A stretch of DNA of 64,000 bases from DASVEG01 sp035540495 (GCA_035540495.1 DATLGL010000031.1:1-64000), one strand, 5' to 3'. Counted from the first letter of the stretch, positions 25,130-34,950 are shown. Made by a program: numbers and translations. Notes: generated from the sequence alone by a model not told the origin.

Positions 25130-26277
25130 ATGGATCTCTTCGAGTACCAAGGGAAGCAGTACTTCGCGCGCTTCGGCATCCCCGTGAGCGCCGGCGACGT
25201 CACTGAAGACGTCGACGGTGCGGTCGCCATCGCGGAGAAGGTCGGCTACCCGGTCGTGGTCAAGGCACAGGTGCAGGTCGGCGGTCGTGGCAAGGCGGGC
25301 GGCATCAAGCTGGCGAACAACGCCGACGAGGTCCGCGAGCACGCCACGAACATCCTCGGGATGGACATCAAAGGCCACGTCGTGCGCCGCATCTGGATCG
25401 AGCACGCGAGCGACATCGCCGAGGAGTACTACGCGAGCTTCACCCTCGACCGGTCGGCGAAGAAGCACCTCGGCATGCTGTCGGCCGAGGGTGGCGTCGA
25501 GATCGAGGCCGTTGCCGAGTCGAACCCCGACGCGATCGCCAAGCTCCACATCGACCCGGCCGAAGGGCTCACCGAAGAAGCCGCCCGGAAGTGGGTGGAG
25601 GCGGCGAAGCTCAACCCGCAGGCGACCGACGGCGCGGTCGACATCCTCCTCAAGCTCTACCGCTGCTACACCGAGGGCGACTGCGACCTCACCGAGATCA
25701 ACCCGCTGATCCTGACGCCGGAGGGCAAGGTCCACGCTCTCGACGCCAAGGTCACCCTCGACGAGAGCGCGTCGTTCCGCCATCCGGAGTGGGACGAGTT
25801 CCGCGGCCTCGCCCAGATGGATCCGCGCGAGAAGCTCGCCAAGGACAAGGGCCTCCAGTACGTCGGCCTGTCGGGCAACGTCGGCGTCATCGCCAACGGC
25901 GCCGGGCTCGCCATGTCGACGTGCGACGTCGTCAACCAGGTGGGCGGCGCACCCGCGAACTTCCTCGACATCGGCGGCGGCGCATCCGCCGAGGTCATGG
26001 CCAACGCGCTGGAGGTCATCAACTCCGACGACGCCGTCCAGGCGATCTTCATCAACATCTTCGGCGGCATCACCAAGGGTGAAGACGTCGCCAACGGCAT
26101 CGTGCAGGCGCTCGGCCGGGTCGAGCTCAAGGCCCCGATCGTCATCCGCCTCGACGGAACCAACGCAGAGCAGGGAAGAGAGATCTTGAAGGAGCACGAG
26201 TCCGACCGGCTGATCTCGGTCGCCACGATGGTCGACGCCGCCAAGAAGGCCGTGGAGCTGGCGGGAGGTGCCTCCTG

Positions 26278-26278
<1 letters not shown>
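25130..26278 (+). CDS. sucC: succinyl-CoA synthetase, beta subunit (ADP-forming)
   Basis: The 382-residue protein is the beta subunit of succinyl-CoA synthetase, which makes ATP or GTP from succinyl-CoA in the TCA cycle. It starts MDLFEYQGKQYFARFGIPV and has an ATP-grasp domain (VVVKAQVQVGGRGKAGGIK, then ITEIN-like DLTEINPLI). The CoA-ligase part has FLDIGGGASAEVMANAL and NIFGGITKGEDVANGI. The length is normal. The ATG follows the B12-domain stop by five bases and the stop overlaps the sucD ATG by one, so the three genes form one unit. Nucleotide preference (ADP or GDP) is not clear from sequence. Confidence 0.97.
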
Positions 26279-27159
<881 letters not shown>

Positions 27160-27224
27160 CTGCGGCGTCAGCGCTCAGGGGATCTTCAGGCGCGGCCGCG
27201 GGCCGGATCGGGACGAACTGCCCG

Positions 27225-27230
27225 TACCCT
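27225..27230 (+). promoter_or_regulatory. -10 element of the amidase gene
   Basis: TACCCT ends 7 bases before GTG 27238, with no ribosome site. The 78-base gap between sucD and this gene holds nothing else that I can identify. Confidence 0.5.
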
Positions 27231-27237
27231 GACCGTC

Positions 27238-28299
27238 GTGACCAAGGCCCGCCGCCTACTTGGTGTCCTGTTCGCCGCGTCGATCGTGCTGTCCGCGTGC
27301 AGCAGCGGAGGCGAGGCCACCGACGTGCCCGCCGCCGCAGCGGACGACACCACGACGACGGCCGACGAGACGACGACCACCGAGGCTCCGACGACCACGA
27401 CGGAGCCGCCGACGACGACGACCGCCGCGCCCACGACGACGACGGCCCCTCCCGTCGTCGGGCTGGCGGCGACCGACGCCAAGGCGGCGCTCTCGCCGAC
27501 CGGGATCGTCGTCCCGATCCTCGGCAAGACGGCGGACGGCGGTGTGACCGTCGGGACGCCGTGCGGCCGCCAGGCGACCATGCGCAACGGACGCCCGCTC
27601 AACGGCGTCGTCGTTCTCGACGCGGGCCACGGCGGCAGGGAGCCCGGCGCGGTGGGTCCGGGCGGGCTCACCGAGAAGGAGCTCAACCTCGCTGTCTCCA
27701 AGCACGCGCAGCAGGCGCTCGAGGCCGCCGGGTTCCCCACGATCCAGACCCGCGACGGCGACTACCGCATCAGCCTCGAGGCCAGGGCGAAGATCGTCGA
27801 GACGGTGAAGCCCCGGGCGTTCGTGTCGATCCACTACAACGCCGAGCCCGACGGTCCGTTCCCGAAGCCCGGCGCCGAGACCTACTACCAGACGGTCGGC
27901 GCGTCGGCAGCGGAGTCGAAGCGTCTCTCCGGGATCATCTACGAAGAGATCGTGGCCGCGATGAGCAAGTACGAGGGCATCGCGTGGGTCGCCGATACCG
28001 ACGCCGGTGCGAAGTACCGCAAGAACTCCCAGGGCAACGACTACTACGGCATCATCCGCCGCACGCAGGGCACCCCTGCAAGCCTCGCGGAGCTCGGGTT
28101 CATCTCGAACGCGCCGGAAGAGGCGCTGTACAGGACGGCCGAGGTCCAGAAGGTCGCCGGCGAGGCCGTCGCGAAGGGCATCATCCGCTTCCTGACGACG
28201 AAGGACGCAGGCAGTGGGTTCACGGAGCCGTACCCGCGGGAGACGCCCGCCGGCGGTGGTGGCGGGGCCGACAACTGCGTCGATCCGGCGCTGGAGTAG
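27238..28299 (+). CDS. N-acetylmuramoyl-L-alanine amidase (Amidase_3), lipoprotein
   Basis: The 353-residue protein cuts the amide bond between MurNAc and the stem peptide of peptidoglycan. It begins with a lipoprotein signal (lipobox LSAC near residue 21). A Thr/Glu/Ala/Pro-rich spacer follows at about 35-75, and the zinc amidase domain spans about 120-320. Expected zinc ligands and catalytic residues are His in VVLDAGHGGREPG, Glu in GLTEKELNLAV, His in AFVSIHYNAEPDG and Glu in SLAELGFISN. The spacer should lift the enzyme off the membrane towards the wall. The GTG start is 7 bases after TACCCT. It stands alone between sucD and the dienelactone hydrolase gene. Confidence 0.93.
   Translation: MTKARRLLGVLFAASIVLSACSSGGEATDVPAAAADDTTTTADETTTTEAPTTTTEPPTTTTAAPTTTTAPPVVGLAATDAKAALSPTGIVVPILGKTADGGVTVGTPCGRQATMRNGRPLNGVVVLDAGHGGREPGAVGPGGLTEKELNLAVSKHAQQALEAAGFPTIQTRDGDYRISLEARAKIVETVKPRAFVSIHYNAEPDGPFPKPGAETYYQTVGASAAESKRLSGIIYEEIVAAMSKYEGIAWVADTDAGAKYRKNSQGNDYYGIIRRTQGTPASLAELGFISNAPEEALYRTAEVQKVAGEAVAKGIIRFLTTKDAGSGFTEPYPRETPAGGGGGADNCVDPALE
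27346..27447 (+). repeat. Thr-codon low-complexity tract in the amidase gene
   Basis: This roughly 100-base tract of ACG/ACC codons encodes blocks of four threonines separated by Glu, Ala and Pro. It forms the extended wall-spanning linker of the lipoprotein. Such repeats can change length by slippage. Confidence 0.6.
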
Positions 28300-28313
28300 C
28301 CCTGGGCGACGCC

Positions 28314-28319
28314 TAGATT
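28314..28319 (+). promoter_or_regulatory. -10 element of the dienelactone hydrolase gene
   Basis: TAGATT ends 8 bases before the ATG at 28328. No ribosome site is visible, so a leaderless mRNA is likely. Confidence 0.5.
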
Positions 28320-28327
28320 CGTCGCCC

Positions 28328-29059
28328 ATGGAGACGAGGACCGTCGAGCTCGACACGCCTGATGGCGCGATGCCGGTCTACGAGGCGATCCCCGACGACC
28401 CACGCGCCGCCGTCCTGGTGATCCAGGAGGTCTTCGGGGTGACCGACCACATCGAGGACGTCACCCGCAGGGCGGCCGAAGCCGGGTTCCACGCGGTGGC
28501 GCCGCACCTGTTCCATCGAACCGGCTCGCCACAGCTGCCCTACGACGACTTCTCGGCGGTCATGCCGCACATGCAGGAGCTGACCGACGAACGGGTGCTG
28601 GCCGACGTCGACGCGACGATCGCGCACCTGACCGGGTCGGGCTGGGGCACGCCGCAGATCGGCCTCGTCGGCTTCTGCTTCGGAGGGCGCATCAGCTTCC
28701 TCGTCGCGACGGCCCGTCCGCTCGGCGCCGTCGTCGGCTTCTACGGCGGAGGCATCGTCACCGCGCGTTTCCCGCAGTTCCCGTCGCTGATCGACCGGGC
28801 CGCTGACCTGAAGGCGCCGTGGCTCGGGCTCTTCGGGAGCGACGATCAGTCGATTTCGCTCGACGACGTCGAGACGATCCGCACGGAGCTGGGCGCGAAC
28901 ACGCCGGTCGCCCACGACGTGGTCGTCTACGAAGGCGCCGGGCACGGCTTCCACTGCGACGCCCGCCCCCAGCACTTCGACGAACATGCCGCCAAGGAGG
29001 CATGGACCCGAACCCTCGGATGGTTCGACACGCACCTCGCTCGGAGGGGTGGCAACTAG
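28328..29059 (+). CDS. dienelactone hydrolase family protein
   Basis: The 243-residue alpha/beta hydrolase matches dienelactone hydrolases, with the unusual cysteine nucleophile in IGLVGFCFGGRISFL. The Asp lies in LFGSDDQSISLDD and the His in YEGAGHGFHCDARPQ, and VIQEVFGVTDHIEDVTRR is the conserved first part. Dienelactone hydrolase opens the lactone ring in chloro-aromatic breakdown. Many homologues, however, have other small-ester substrates, and no aromatic pathway genes are near, so the substrate is open. The start is set by TAGATT 8 bases upstream. Its TAG stop doubles as the first three bases of the purN -10 element. Confidence 0.88.
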   Translation: METRTVELDTPDGAMPVYEAIPDDPRAAVLVIQEVFGVTDHIEDVTRRAAEAGFHAVAPHLFHRTGSPQLPYDDFSAVMPHMQELTDERVLADVDATIAHLTGSGWGTPQIGLVGFCFGGRISFLVATARPLGAVVGFYGGGIVTARFPQFPSLIDRAADLKAPWLGLFGSDDQSISLDDVETIRTELGANTPVAHDVVVYEGAGHGFHCDARPQHFDEHAAKEAWTRTLGWFDTHLARRGGN

Positions 29060-29062
29060 ACT
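29057..29062 (+). promoter_or_regulatory. -10 element of purN made from a stop codon
   Basis: TAGACT begins with the TAG stop of the dienelactone hydrolase gene and ends 7 bases before the GTG of purN at 29070. No ribosome site precedes that GTG. Confidence 0.5.
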
Positions 29063-29069
29063 CGGCCCA

Positions 29070-29627
29070 GTGGGGGTGGGCGTTCTCGTCTCGGGTAGTG
29101 GCACCATCCTCGAAGCGCTACTCGCCGAGCACGTGCCCGTCGACGTCGTGATCGCCGACCGTCCGTGCCGGGCACTCCAGGTCGCCGCGGACGCCGGCGT
29201 CCCCGCCGAGCTCCTCCACCGCACCGACTTCTCGAAGTCGTTCGACCGCGACGCCTACAGCGACGCCGTCGTAGACATGCTGCGCAAGTACGACGTCGAC
29301 CTTGTCGCGATCGCCGGTTTCGGCACCGTCATCCCGAAGGCGGCGCGCGACATGCCGGGGCGCATCATCAACACGCATCCGGCGCTCCTGCCTGCGTTCA
29401 AGGGCTGGCACGCGGTCCGCGACGCGCTCGCGTTCGGCGTCAAGGTCACCGGTTGCACGGTGCACGTCGTGACCGAGGAGATGGACGAGGGACCGATCCT
29501 GGATCAGATCGCAGTACGCGTCGAACCCGATGACACCGAAGAGACGCTCCACGAGCGCATCAAGGAGGTCGAACGGGTCCTGTTCCCGATCACCATCAAG
29601 CGATACCTGGAGGAGCTCAGCCGATGA
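29070..29627 (+). CDS. purN: phosphoribosylglycinamide formyltransferase
   Basis: PurN adds the first formyl group in purine synthesis, from 10-formyltetrahydrofolate to GAR. The 185-residue protein has the N-terminal VGVLVSGSGTILEALL loop, the catalytic Asn-His pair in GRIINTHPALLPAFKG, HAVRDALAFGVKVTGCTVHVV and the conserved Asp in MDEGPILDQIAV. The GTG at 29070 is chosen because TAGACT lies 7 bases upstream and the product then starts at the usual beta strand. Its stop overlaps the purH ATG (ATGA). The following genes purH and folD also use or make 10-formyl-THF, so the operon is a one-carbon purine unit. Confidence 0.96.
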   Translation: MGVGVLVSGSGTILEALLAEHVPVDVVIADRPCRALQVAADAGVPAELLHRTDFSKSFDRDAYSDAVVDMLRKYDVDLVAIAGFGTVIPKAARDMPGRIINTHPALLPAFKGWHAVRDALAFGVKVTGCTVHVVTEEMDEGPILDQIAVRVEPDDTEETLHERIKEVERVLFPITIKRYLEELSR

Positions 29628-31162
29628 GCCGTCGCGCCTTGCTGTCCGTGTACGACAAGACGGGCGTCGTCGAGCTCGCCCGAGGTCTCGCCGACGCGGG
29701 CTGGGAGCTCGTCTCCAGCGGCGGCACCGCACGCGCGCTGTCGGAGGCCGGCCTACCGGTGACCGACCTCGCCGAGTTCACCGGTTACCCGCCGATGCTC
29801 GGCCACCGAGTCGTCACGCTCCACCCGCTGATCCACGGAGCGATCCTCGCCGACCGCGACGACCCCGAGCACCAGGCCGACATCGACACCTACGGCATCA
29901 AGCCGGTCGATCTCGTGGTGGCGAACCTGTACCCGTTCGGCTCCGACCCCTCGGAGTTCCAGCACGGCGGTGGGCGAGGTGAAGACCTGATCGACATCGG
30001 CGGACCCGCGATGACGCGAGCCGCCGCGAAGAACCACGCGCACGTCGGCATCGTCGTCGACCCCGCCGACTACGACGCGGTGCTCGACGAGATCCGGTCG
30101 AACGGCTCGCTGTCCGCAACCACTCGCCGCGCGCTCGCTCGCAAAGCGTTCGCCACCACCGCGGCCTACGACGCCGCGGTTGTCTCGTGGTTCGACAGCG
30201 ACTCCGACGAGAAGCTGCCGCCGACGATCCACCTCGCGCTGGAGCGGGTGCAGGACCTCCGCTACGGCGAGAACCCGCACCAGGTCGGGGCCCGCTACCG
30301 GACGATGCGCACCACGTCGTGGTGGGACGAGATCGAGCAGCACTTCGGCATGGCCCTGTCGTACCTCAACCTCTACGACGCCGACGCGGCGTGGTCGATG
30401 GCGCACGACATCGGCCAGAGCCGCCCCTGCGTGACGATCATCAAGCACGCCAATCCCTCGGGTCTCGCCGTCGACGACGACCTCGCCGAGGCGTATCAGC
30501 GAGCGCTCGAGTGCGACGAGCGGTCCGCGTTCGGCGGCATCGTCGCCCTGAACCGCATCGTCGACGCCGACACCGTCGAGCGCATCGTCGCCGGTCCGCA
30601 GGCAGACGTGATCATCGCCCCCGGCTACGCGGAGGGCGTCGTCGACGCGTTGCGCAAGAAGCGGAAGAACACCCGCGTGCTGTCGGCGCCCGCGCCGACG
30701 CCCGACCCGCTGCAGCTGCGCCAGATCAGCGGCGGCATGCTCGTGCAGGACGCCCACCACTTCGCGTCGACGCGCGCCGACTGGCGGGTCGTCACCAAGC
30801 GCCAGCCGACCGAGGACGAGTGGCGCGACGCCGAGTTCGCCTTCCGCGTATGCGGCTGGGTGAAGTCGAACGCGATCATCCTCGCCAAGGACGAGACCGC
30901 GTGGGGCATCGGTGCGGGCCAGCAGAACCGGGTCGAGTCGGGACAGATCGCGGCGGCGAAGGCAGCCGGGCGGGCGAAGGGCGGAGCGTGCGCGAGCGAC
31001 GCGTTCTATCCGTTCCCCGACGGCGTCGAAGCGGCCGCGTCGGCCGAGGTCGCCGTCGTCATCCAGCCCGGAGGCGCAATGAACGACCAGGCCGTCATCG
31101 ACACCGCCGACGAGCTCGGCCTCGCCATGATCTTCACCGGAGAAAGGCACTTCCTGCATTGA
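29624..31162 (+). CDS. purH: bifunctional AICAR transformylase / IMP cyclohydrolase
   Basis: PurH performs the last two steps to IMP. The 512-residue protein has the cyclohydrolase (MGS-like) domain first, with LLSVYDKTGVVELARGL, SSGGTARALSEAGLPV and TGYPPMLGHRVVTLHP. The transformylase domain has RYGENPHQVGARY, TIIKHANPSGLAV, SAFGGIVALNRIVD and the C-terminal ATYPFPDG-like DAFYPFPDGVEAA with VIQPGGAMNDQ. The length is normal. It is joined to purN by ATGA and to folD by TTGA, so all three should be translated in step. Confidence 0.97.
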   Translation: MSRRALLSVYDKTGVVELARGLADAGWELVSSGGTARALSEAGLPVTDLAEFTGYPPMLGHRVVTLHPLIHGAILADRDDPEHQADIDTYGIKPVDLVVANLYPFGSDPSEFQHGGGRGEDLIDIGGPAMTRAAAKNHAHVGIVVDPADYDAVLDEIRSNGSLSATTRRALARKAFATTAAYDAAVVSWFDSDSDEKLPPTIHLALERVQDLRYGENPHQVGARYRTMRTTSWWDEIEQHFGMALSYLNLYDADAAWSMAHDIGQSRPCVTIIKHANPSGLAVDDDLAEAYQRALECDERSAFGGIVALNRIVDADTVERIVAGPQADVIIAPGYAEGVVDALRKKRKNTRVLSAPAPTPDPLQLRQISGGMLVQDAHHFASTRADWRVVTKRQPTEDEWRDAEFAFRVCGWVKSNAIILAKDETAWGIGAGQQNRVESGQIAAAKAAGRAKGGACASDAFYPFPDGVEAAASAEVAVVIQPGGAMNDQAVIDTADELGLAMIFTGERHFLH

Positions 31163-32022
31163 CCGCACGACTGCTTCCCGGAGGTCCCGTCGCCGAGGCG
31201 GTGCTGGCCGACGTCAAGATCCGCGCCGACAAGCTGCGCGAGGAGGGCGTCATCCCGTCGCTCGCGACGATCCTCGTCGGCGACGACGATGCGTCGGCCG
31301 GCTACATCCGGTTGAAGCAGCGGCGGGCGGCAGAGCTCGGGTTCGAGTCGCCCCACACGCACCTGCCGCAGGACGCGACGCAGCAACAGGTGGAAGACAC
31401 GATCCGCCAGTACAGCGACGACCCGTCGGTCCACGCGCTGCTCGTGCAGTACCCGATCCCCGGCCACCTCGACTACGACGCGGCGATCGCGGTGATGAAC
31501 CCCGACAAGGACGTCGACGCCGCGCATCCCCAGAACATGGGCCGCTTGGCGCTGTCGATGCCGGGGCCGGTGCCGTGCACGCCCGCCGGCATCGAAGCGC
31601 TGCTCGCGCACTACGACATCCCGGTCTCGGGGAAGCACGTCGTGATCCTCGGTAGGGGTGCCACCCTCGGCCGGCCGCTCGCGCTGCTGCTCTCGCAGAA
31701 GCGGCCGACGGCCAACGCCGCGGTCACGGTCGTGCACACCGGCGTTCCCGACTGGTTCGAGTACTCGAAGCAGGCCGACATCTTCATCGCGGCGGCAGGC
31801 GTGCCCGGCATCGTGCAGCCGGAGCACATCAACCCGGGGTCCGTCGTCATCGGCGGCGGCGTCCGCTACACCGGCAAGAACACCCTGCTCCCCGACGTCG
31901 ACGAGTCGTGCGCCGAGGTCGCCGGCGCGATCACCCCCCGGGTCGGCGGCGTCGGCCCGACGACGATCGCGATGCTCTTCCGCAACGCGATCGACGCAGC
32001 GGAGCGCCTGGCTCTTCGGTGA
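31159..32022 (+). CDS. folD: methylenetetrahydrofolate dehydrogenase / cyclohydrolase
   Basis: FolD interconverts 5,10-methylene- and 10-formyl-tetrahydrofolate with NADP. The 287-residue protein has ATILVGDDDASAGYIRLK with the catalytic Lys. Further blocks are VQYPIPGHLDYDAAI (normally QLPLP), DKDVDAAHPQNMGRL, PCTPAGIEALL, the dinucleotide motif VVILGRGATLGRPLALLL and VGGVGPTTIAMLF. The start is a TTG overlapping the purH stop by four bases. It is the only sensible start because upstream sequence is purH coding. It supplies the formyl donor used by PurN and PurH. Its 3' end overlaps the next gene by GTGA. Confidence 0.96.
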   Translation: MTARLLPGGPVAEAVLADVKIRADKLREEGVIPSLATILVGDDDASAGYIRLKQRRAAELGFESPHTHLPQDATQQQVEDTIRQYSDDPSVHALLVQYPIPGHLDYDAAIAVMNPDKDVDAAHPQNMGRLALSMPGPVPCTPAGIEALLAHYDIPVSGKHVVILGRGATLGRPLALLLSQKRPTANAAVTVVHTGVPDWFEYSKQADIFIAAAGVPGIVQPEHINPGSVVIGGGVRYTGKNTLLPDVDESCAEVAGAITPRVGGVGPTTIAMLFRNAIDAAERLALR

Positions 32023-32783
32023 GGCGGTACGAGCAGCCTGCCATCGAGGTCGCCGGCCATCGCATCGCCGGCCACGGGACCGAAACCGGGCTGTGGGTGT
32101 CGGACGCGCCGGTGGAGGATGCAGGTGCGGCCTGGCTGACGATCGCGCGGGACCCGGTCGCGCCTGGTTTCGTCGCCGTACTGATCGACGAGAGCGATGG
32201 CTCGTGGGTGGAGGAGCCCGACTGGTTCGAGCCGGGATACCTCGCGTCGGACGCCGACGCTGACCTCGTCTCGACCCTGACGTCGTGGTGGGAAGACGTC
32301 CTCGTCGACGAGGGCGACGACGGGGAGGATGGCGAGCTCGTCGCGGAGGAGACGGCACCGTTCGGACGGCGGTTCCCGGGGCTCGCGCCAGCGACCACTC
32401 GCGACGCGGATCAAGGGGCGGTCCAGCGCGCCGTCGTCGAGCGTCGCGGCTTCCGGCTGGCGGTCGTGGCCGGCGAGACGACGGCCGACGTGCCTGGAGC
32501 CGTGGGATGGCTGGGCGCCGTCAACGCCGATCAGTCACCGTCGGCGATGTCGACGGTGCTGCGGTCGTGGGAGCAGCGGTTCGGCGCGAGGCTCGTCGTC
32601 CTCGGGCGCGACACGATGGAGCTGCTCGTGACCCGTCCTCCGGCGACCGCGGCCGAGGCGCTGCCGATCGCTGCCGAGCACTACGCCTTCTGCTTCGACA
32701 ACATCAGCCAAGGTGTCGGCTCGATCTCGGACTACAGCAGCGGCCTCGTCGGCGCGGTCGCCTGGTCGTTTTGGTGGGACTGA
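32019..32783 (+). CDS. DUF4253 domain protein
   Basis: The 254-residue protein carries a DUF4253-like C-terminal domain: RSWEQRFGARLVVLGRDTMELLV, then EALPIAAEHYAFCFDNI and the end YSSGLVGAVAWSFWWD. The N-terminal 110 residues are acidic and soluble, with no signal peptide. No function is known for the family. It is the last gene of the purN-purH-folD unit by a four-base overlap with folD (GTGA). It may be carried along only by transcription. The family call is from memory of the conserved motif and is moderately sure. Confidence 0.75.
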   Translation: MRRYEQPAIEVAGHRIAGHGTETGLWVSDAPVEDAGAAWLTIARDPVAPGFVAVLIDESDGSWVEEPDWFEPGYLASDADADLVSTLTSWWEDVLVDEGDDGEDGELVAEETAPFGRRFPGLAPATTRDADQGAVQRAVVERRGFRLAVVAGETTADVPGAVGWLGAVNADQSPSAMSTVLRSWEQRFGARLVVLGRDTMELLVTRPPATAAEALPIAAEHYAFCFDNISQGVGSISDYSSGLVGAVAWSFWWD

Positions 32784-32798
32784 TCGAGCGCTGAGCCG

Positions 32799-32804
32799 TA
32801 GCCT
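32799..32804 (+). promoter_or_regulatory. -10 element of metF
   Basis: TAGCCT ends 7 bases before the ATG at 32812, and no ribosome site is visible. Confidence 0.55.
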
Positions 32805-32811
32805 TGTCCGT

Positions 32812-33675
32812 ATGACGAAGATCGCGGACCTGCTGGCCGCGGGCCCCACCTTCTCGATCGAGTTCCCGGCGCCGAAGAACGACGCCATGCTCAAGCAGCT
32901 CGAGAAGACGGTGCTCGAGCTCGAGCGGTTCGCTCCGTCGTTCGCGTCGGTGACCTACGGTGCCGGTGGATCGACCAAGGACGGCACGCTCGAGGCCGTC
33001 CTCTACATCCACCACAACACGAGCCACGTGGTGATGCCGCATCTCACGTGCGCCGGCCAGACCTACGACGACATCCTCGGCCTCGTCCAGCGCTACCGCG
33101 ACGAGGGCATCGACAACCTGCTCGCGCTCGCTGGTGATCCGCCGAAGGAAGGGCCCACGGTCGGTGACTTCCGATACGCCGTCGAGCTGATCGACCTCGC
33201 GCGCGAGCACGCGGACTTCACCATCGGCGTCTCGGCGTTCCCGGAGGTCCATCCGAACTCGCCGTCGCGGGTGGAAGACCGCCGCCGCCTCGCCGAGAAG
33301 CTGTCGAAGGCGGAGTTCGGCATCACCCAGTTCTTCTGGACCGCCGACCACTACTTCCGCATGCGTGACGAGCTCGCCGCGATCGGCTGCACGACGCCGG
33401 TGATCCCGAGCCTGTTCCCGATCCTCAACGTCGCGGTTGCCAAGCGCATCACGGCGATGAACGGCGCGGAGTGGCCCTCGTGGCTCGACGATCGCCTCGC
33501 CGTGGCCGGCGACGATCCCGAAGCGGTTCGCCAGGTCGGCGTGGAGGTCGCGTGCGAGATCGGGCAGCGCCTGCTCGACGACGGCGACATCCCCGGCCTG
33601 CACATCTACACCCTCAACCGCGCCGACTCGACGACGCAGATCTGGGAGAACCTCCAGCTATCTGGGCGCCGCTGA
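32812..33675 (+). CDS. metF: methylenetetrahydrofolate reductase
   Basis: MetF reduces 5,10-methylene-THF to 5-methyl-THF for methionine synthesis. The 287-residue TIM-barrel flavoprotein has FSIEFPAPKNDAM (catalytic Glu), FASVTYGAGGSTKDGT, VVMPHLTCAGQTYDD, LLALAGDPP, AEFGITQFFWTADHY and GLHIYTLNR near the C-terminus. The length fits bacterial MetF without the regulatory domain. TAGCCT 7 bases upstream sets the start, so it has its own promoter, separate from the folD operon. Both draw on the same folate pool. It converges on icd. Confidence 0.95.
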   Translation: MTKIADLLAAGPTFSIEFPAPKNDAMLKQLEKTVLELERFAPSFASVTYGAGGSTKDGTLEAVLYIHHNTSHVVMPHLTCAGQTYDDILGLVQRYRDEGIDNLLALAGDPPKEGPTVGDFRYAVELIDLAREHADFTIGVSAFPEVHPNSPSRVEDRRRLAEKLSKAEFGITQFFWTADHYFRMRDELAAIGCTTPVIPSLFPILNVAVAKRITAMNGAEWPSWLDDRLAVAGDDPEAVRQVGVEVACEIGQRLLDDGDIPGLHIYTLNRADSTTQIWENLQLSGRR

Positions 33676-33705
33676 CCACCTCTGCGGTCGTCAGCAGCAC
33701 CCAGA
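33661..33705. terminator. hairpin at the metF stop, between convergent metF and icd
   Basis: TCTGGG (33661-33666) pairs with CCCAGA (33700-33705) and, inside it, GCTGAC (33671-33676) pairs with GTCAGC (33690-33695). The structure spans the metF stop codon. No U-rich tail follows, so its role as a terminator is only likely. Confidence 0.4.
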
Positions 33706-33728
33706 ACGTCGGTGTGAGGTGGCCGTCG

Positions 33729-34943
33729 CTACCCGGCGGCCTTCTGCAGGTTCTGGTCGAGCGCGTCCAGGAAGTCTTCGGTCGTGAGCCACTCGGCACC
33801 GCCGGGGACGAGCATGGCGAGGTCCTTGGTCATCTGTCCGCTCTCGACCGTCTCGACGCACACCCGCTCGAGCGTCTCCGCGAACTGACCCACCTCGGGC
33901 GTGCCGTCGAGCTTCGCCCGGAACGACAGGCCGCGGGTCCAGGCGAAGATCGACGCGATCGGGTTCGTCGACGTCTTGTTGCCCTTCTGGTGCTCCCGGT
34001 AGTGGCGGGTGACGGTGCCGTGCGCGGCCTCGGCCTCGCACGTCTTGCCGTCCGGGGTGAGTAGCACGGAGGTCATGAGACCGAGTGAGCCGAAGCCTTG
34101 GGCGACGGTGTCGGACTGCACGTCGCCGTCGTAGTTCTTGCACGCCCAGACGTAGCCGCCCTCCCACTTCATGGCCTGGGCGACCATGTCGTCGATGAGG
34201 CGGTGCTCGTAGGTGATGCCGGCAGCCTTGAACTGGTCGGCGAACTCCGCGTCGAAGACCTCCTGGAACAGGTCCTTGAACCGGCCGTCGTAGGCCTTGA
34301 GGATCGTGTTCTTCGTCGACAGGTAGACCGGGTAGTTGCGGTCGAGGCCGTAGCGAAACGACGCGCGGGCGAAGTCGCGGATCGAATCGTCGTAGTTGTA
34401 CATGCCCATAGCGATGCCGCCGCCGGTGAACTTGGCGACCTCCATCTCGATGGGCTCGCCGCCGTCGTCGGGCGTGTAGGTGATCGTCACCGTGCCGGGG
34501 CCGGGGACGACGAAGTCGCTCGCCTTGTACTGGTCACCGTGGGCGTGACGGCCGATGACGATCGGCTTCGTCCAGCCAGGCACCAACCGCGGGATGTTCG
34601 ACGCGATGATCGGCTCGCGGAACACGACGCCGCCGAGGATGTTGCGGATCGTGCCGTTCGGCGACTTCCACATCTTCTTGAGACCGAACTCCTCGACGCG
34701 CTGCTCGTCGGGGGTGATCGTGGCGCACTTCACGCCGACTCCGTGTTGCTTGATGGCGTTGGCCGCGTCGATCGTGATCTGGTCTTCCGTCTCGTCCCGC
34801 TTCTCGATGCCGAGGTCGTAGTAGAGGAGCTCGACGTCGAGGTACGGGAGGATGAGCTTGTCCTTGATGAACGCCCAGATGATGCGGGTCATCTCGTCGC
34901 CATCGAGCTCGACGATCGGGTTCGCGACCTTGATCTTCGCCAT
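33729..34943 (-). CDS. icd: NADP-dependent isocitrate dehydrogenase
   Basis: The 404-residue enzyme turns isocitrate into 2-oxoglutarate in the TCA cycle. It matches the eukaryotic-type NADP-IDH subfamily also found in actinobacteria. It begins MAKIKVANPIVELDGDEMTR and has the substrate blocks KSPNGTIRNILGG, VFREPIIASNIPRLVPGW, FEDVFDAEF-like QEVFDAEFADQF, YDGDVQSDTVAQGFGSLG and the NADP region EAAHGTVTRHYREHQKGN. The start is set by TAGTGT, 7 bases upstream on the minus strand. It is divergent from mdh, so two TCA-cycle genes share a 60-base control region. Its product 2-oxoglutarate is the metabolite that the PknG-GarA system regulates in mycobacteria. Confidence 0.97.
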   Translation of the reverse strand: MAKIKVANPIVELDGDEMTRIIWAFIKDKLILPYLDVELLYYDLGIEKRDETEDQITIDAANAIKQHGVGVKCATITPDEQRVEEFGLKKMWKSPNGTIRNILGGVVFREPIIASNIPRLVPGWTKPIVIGRHAHGDQYKASDFVVPGPGTVTITYTPDDGGEPIEMEVAKFTGGGIAMGMYNYDDSIRDFARASFRYGLDRNYPVYLSTKNTILKAYDGRFKDLFQEVFDAEFADQFKAAGITYEHRLIDDMVAQAMKWEGGYVWACKNYDGDVQSDTVAQGFGSLGLMTSVLLTPDGKTCEAEAAHGTVTRHYREHQKGNKTSTNPIASIFAWTRGLSFRAKLDGTPEVGQFAETLERVCVETVESGQMTKDLAMLVPGGAEWLTTEDFLDALDQNLQKAAG

Positions 34944-34950
34944 GGCCAGC

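Noticed and set aside
27346..27447. A CRISPR-like or mobile repeat in the amidase gene
   Set aside because: The repeated triplets encode a Thr-rich spacer in frame and have no spacer-repeat structure.
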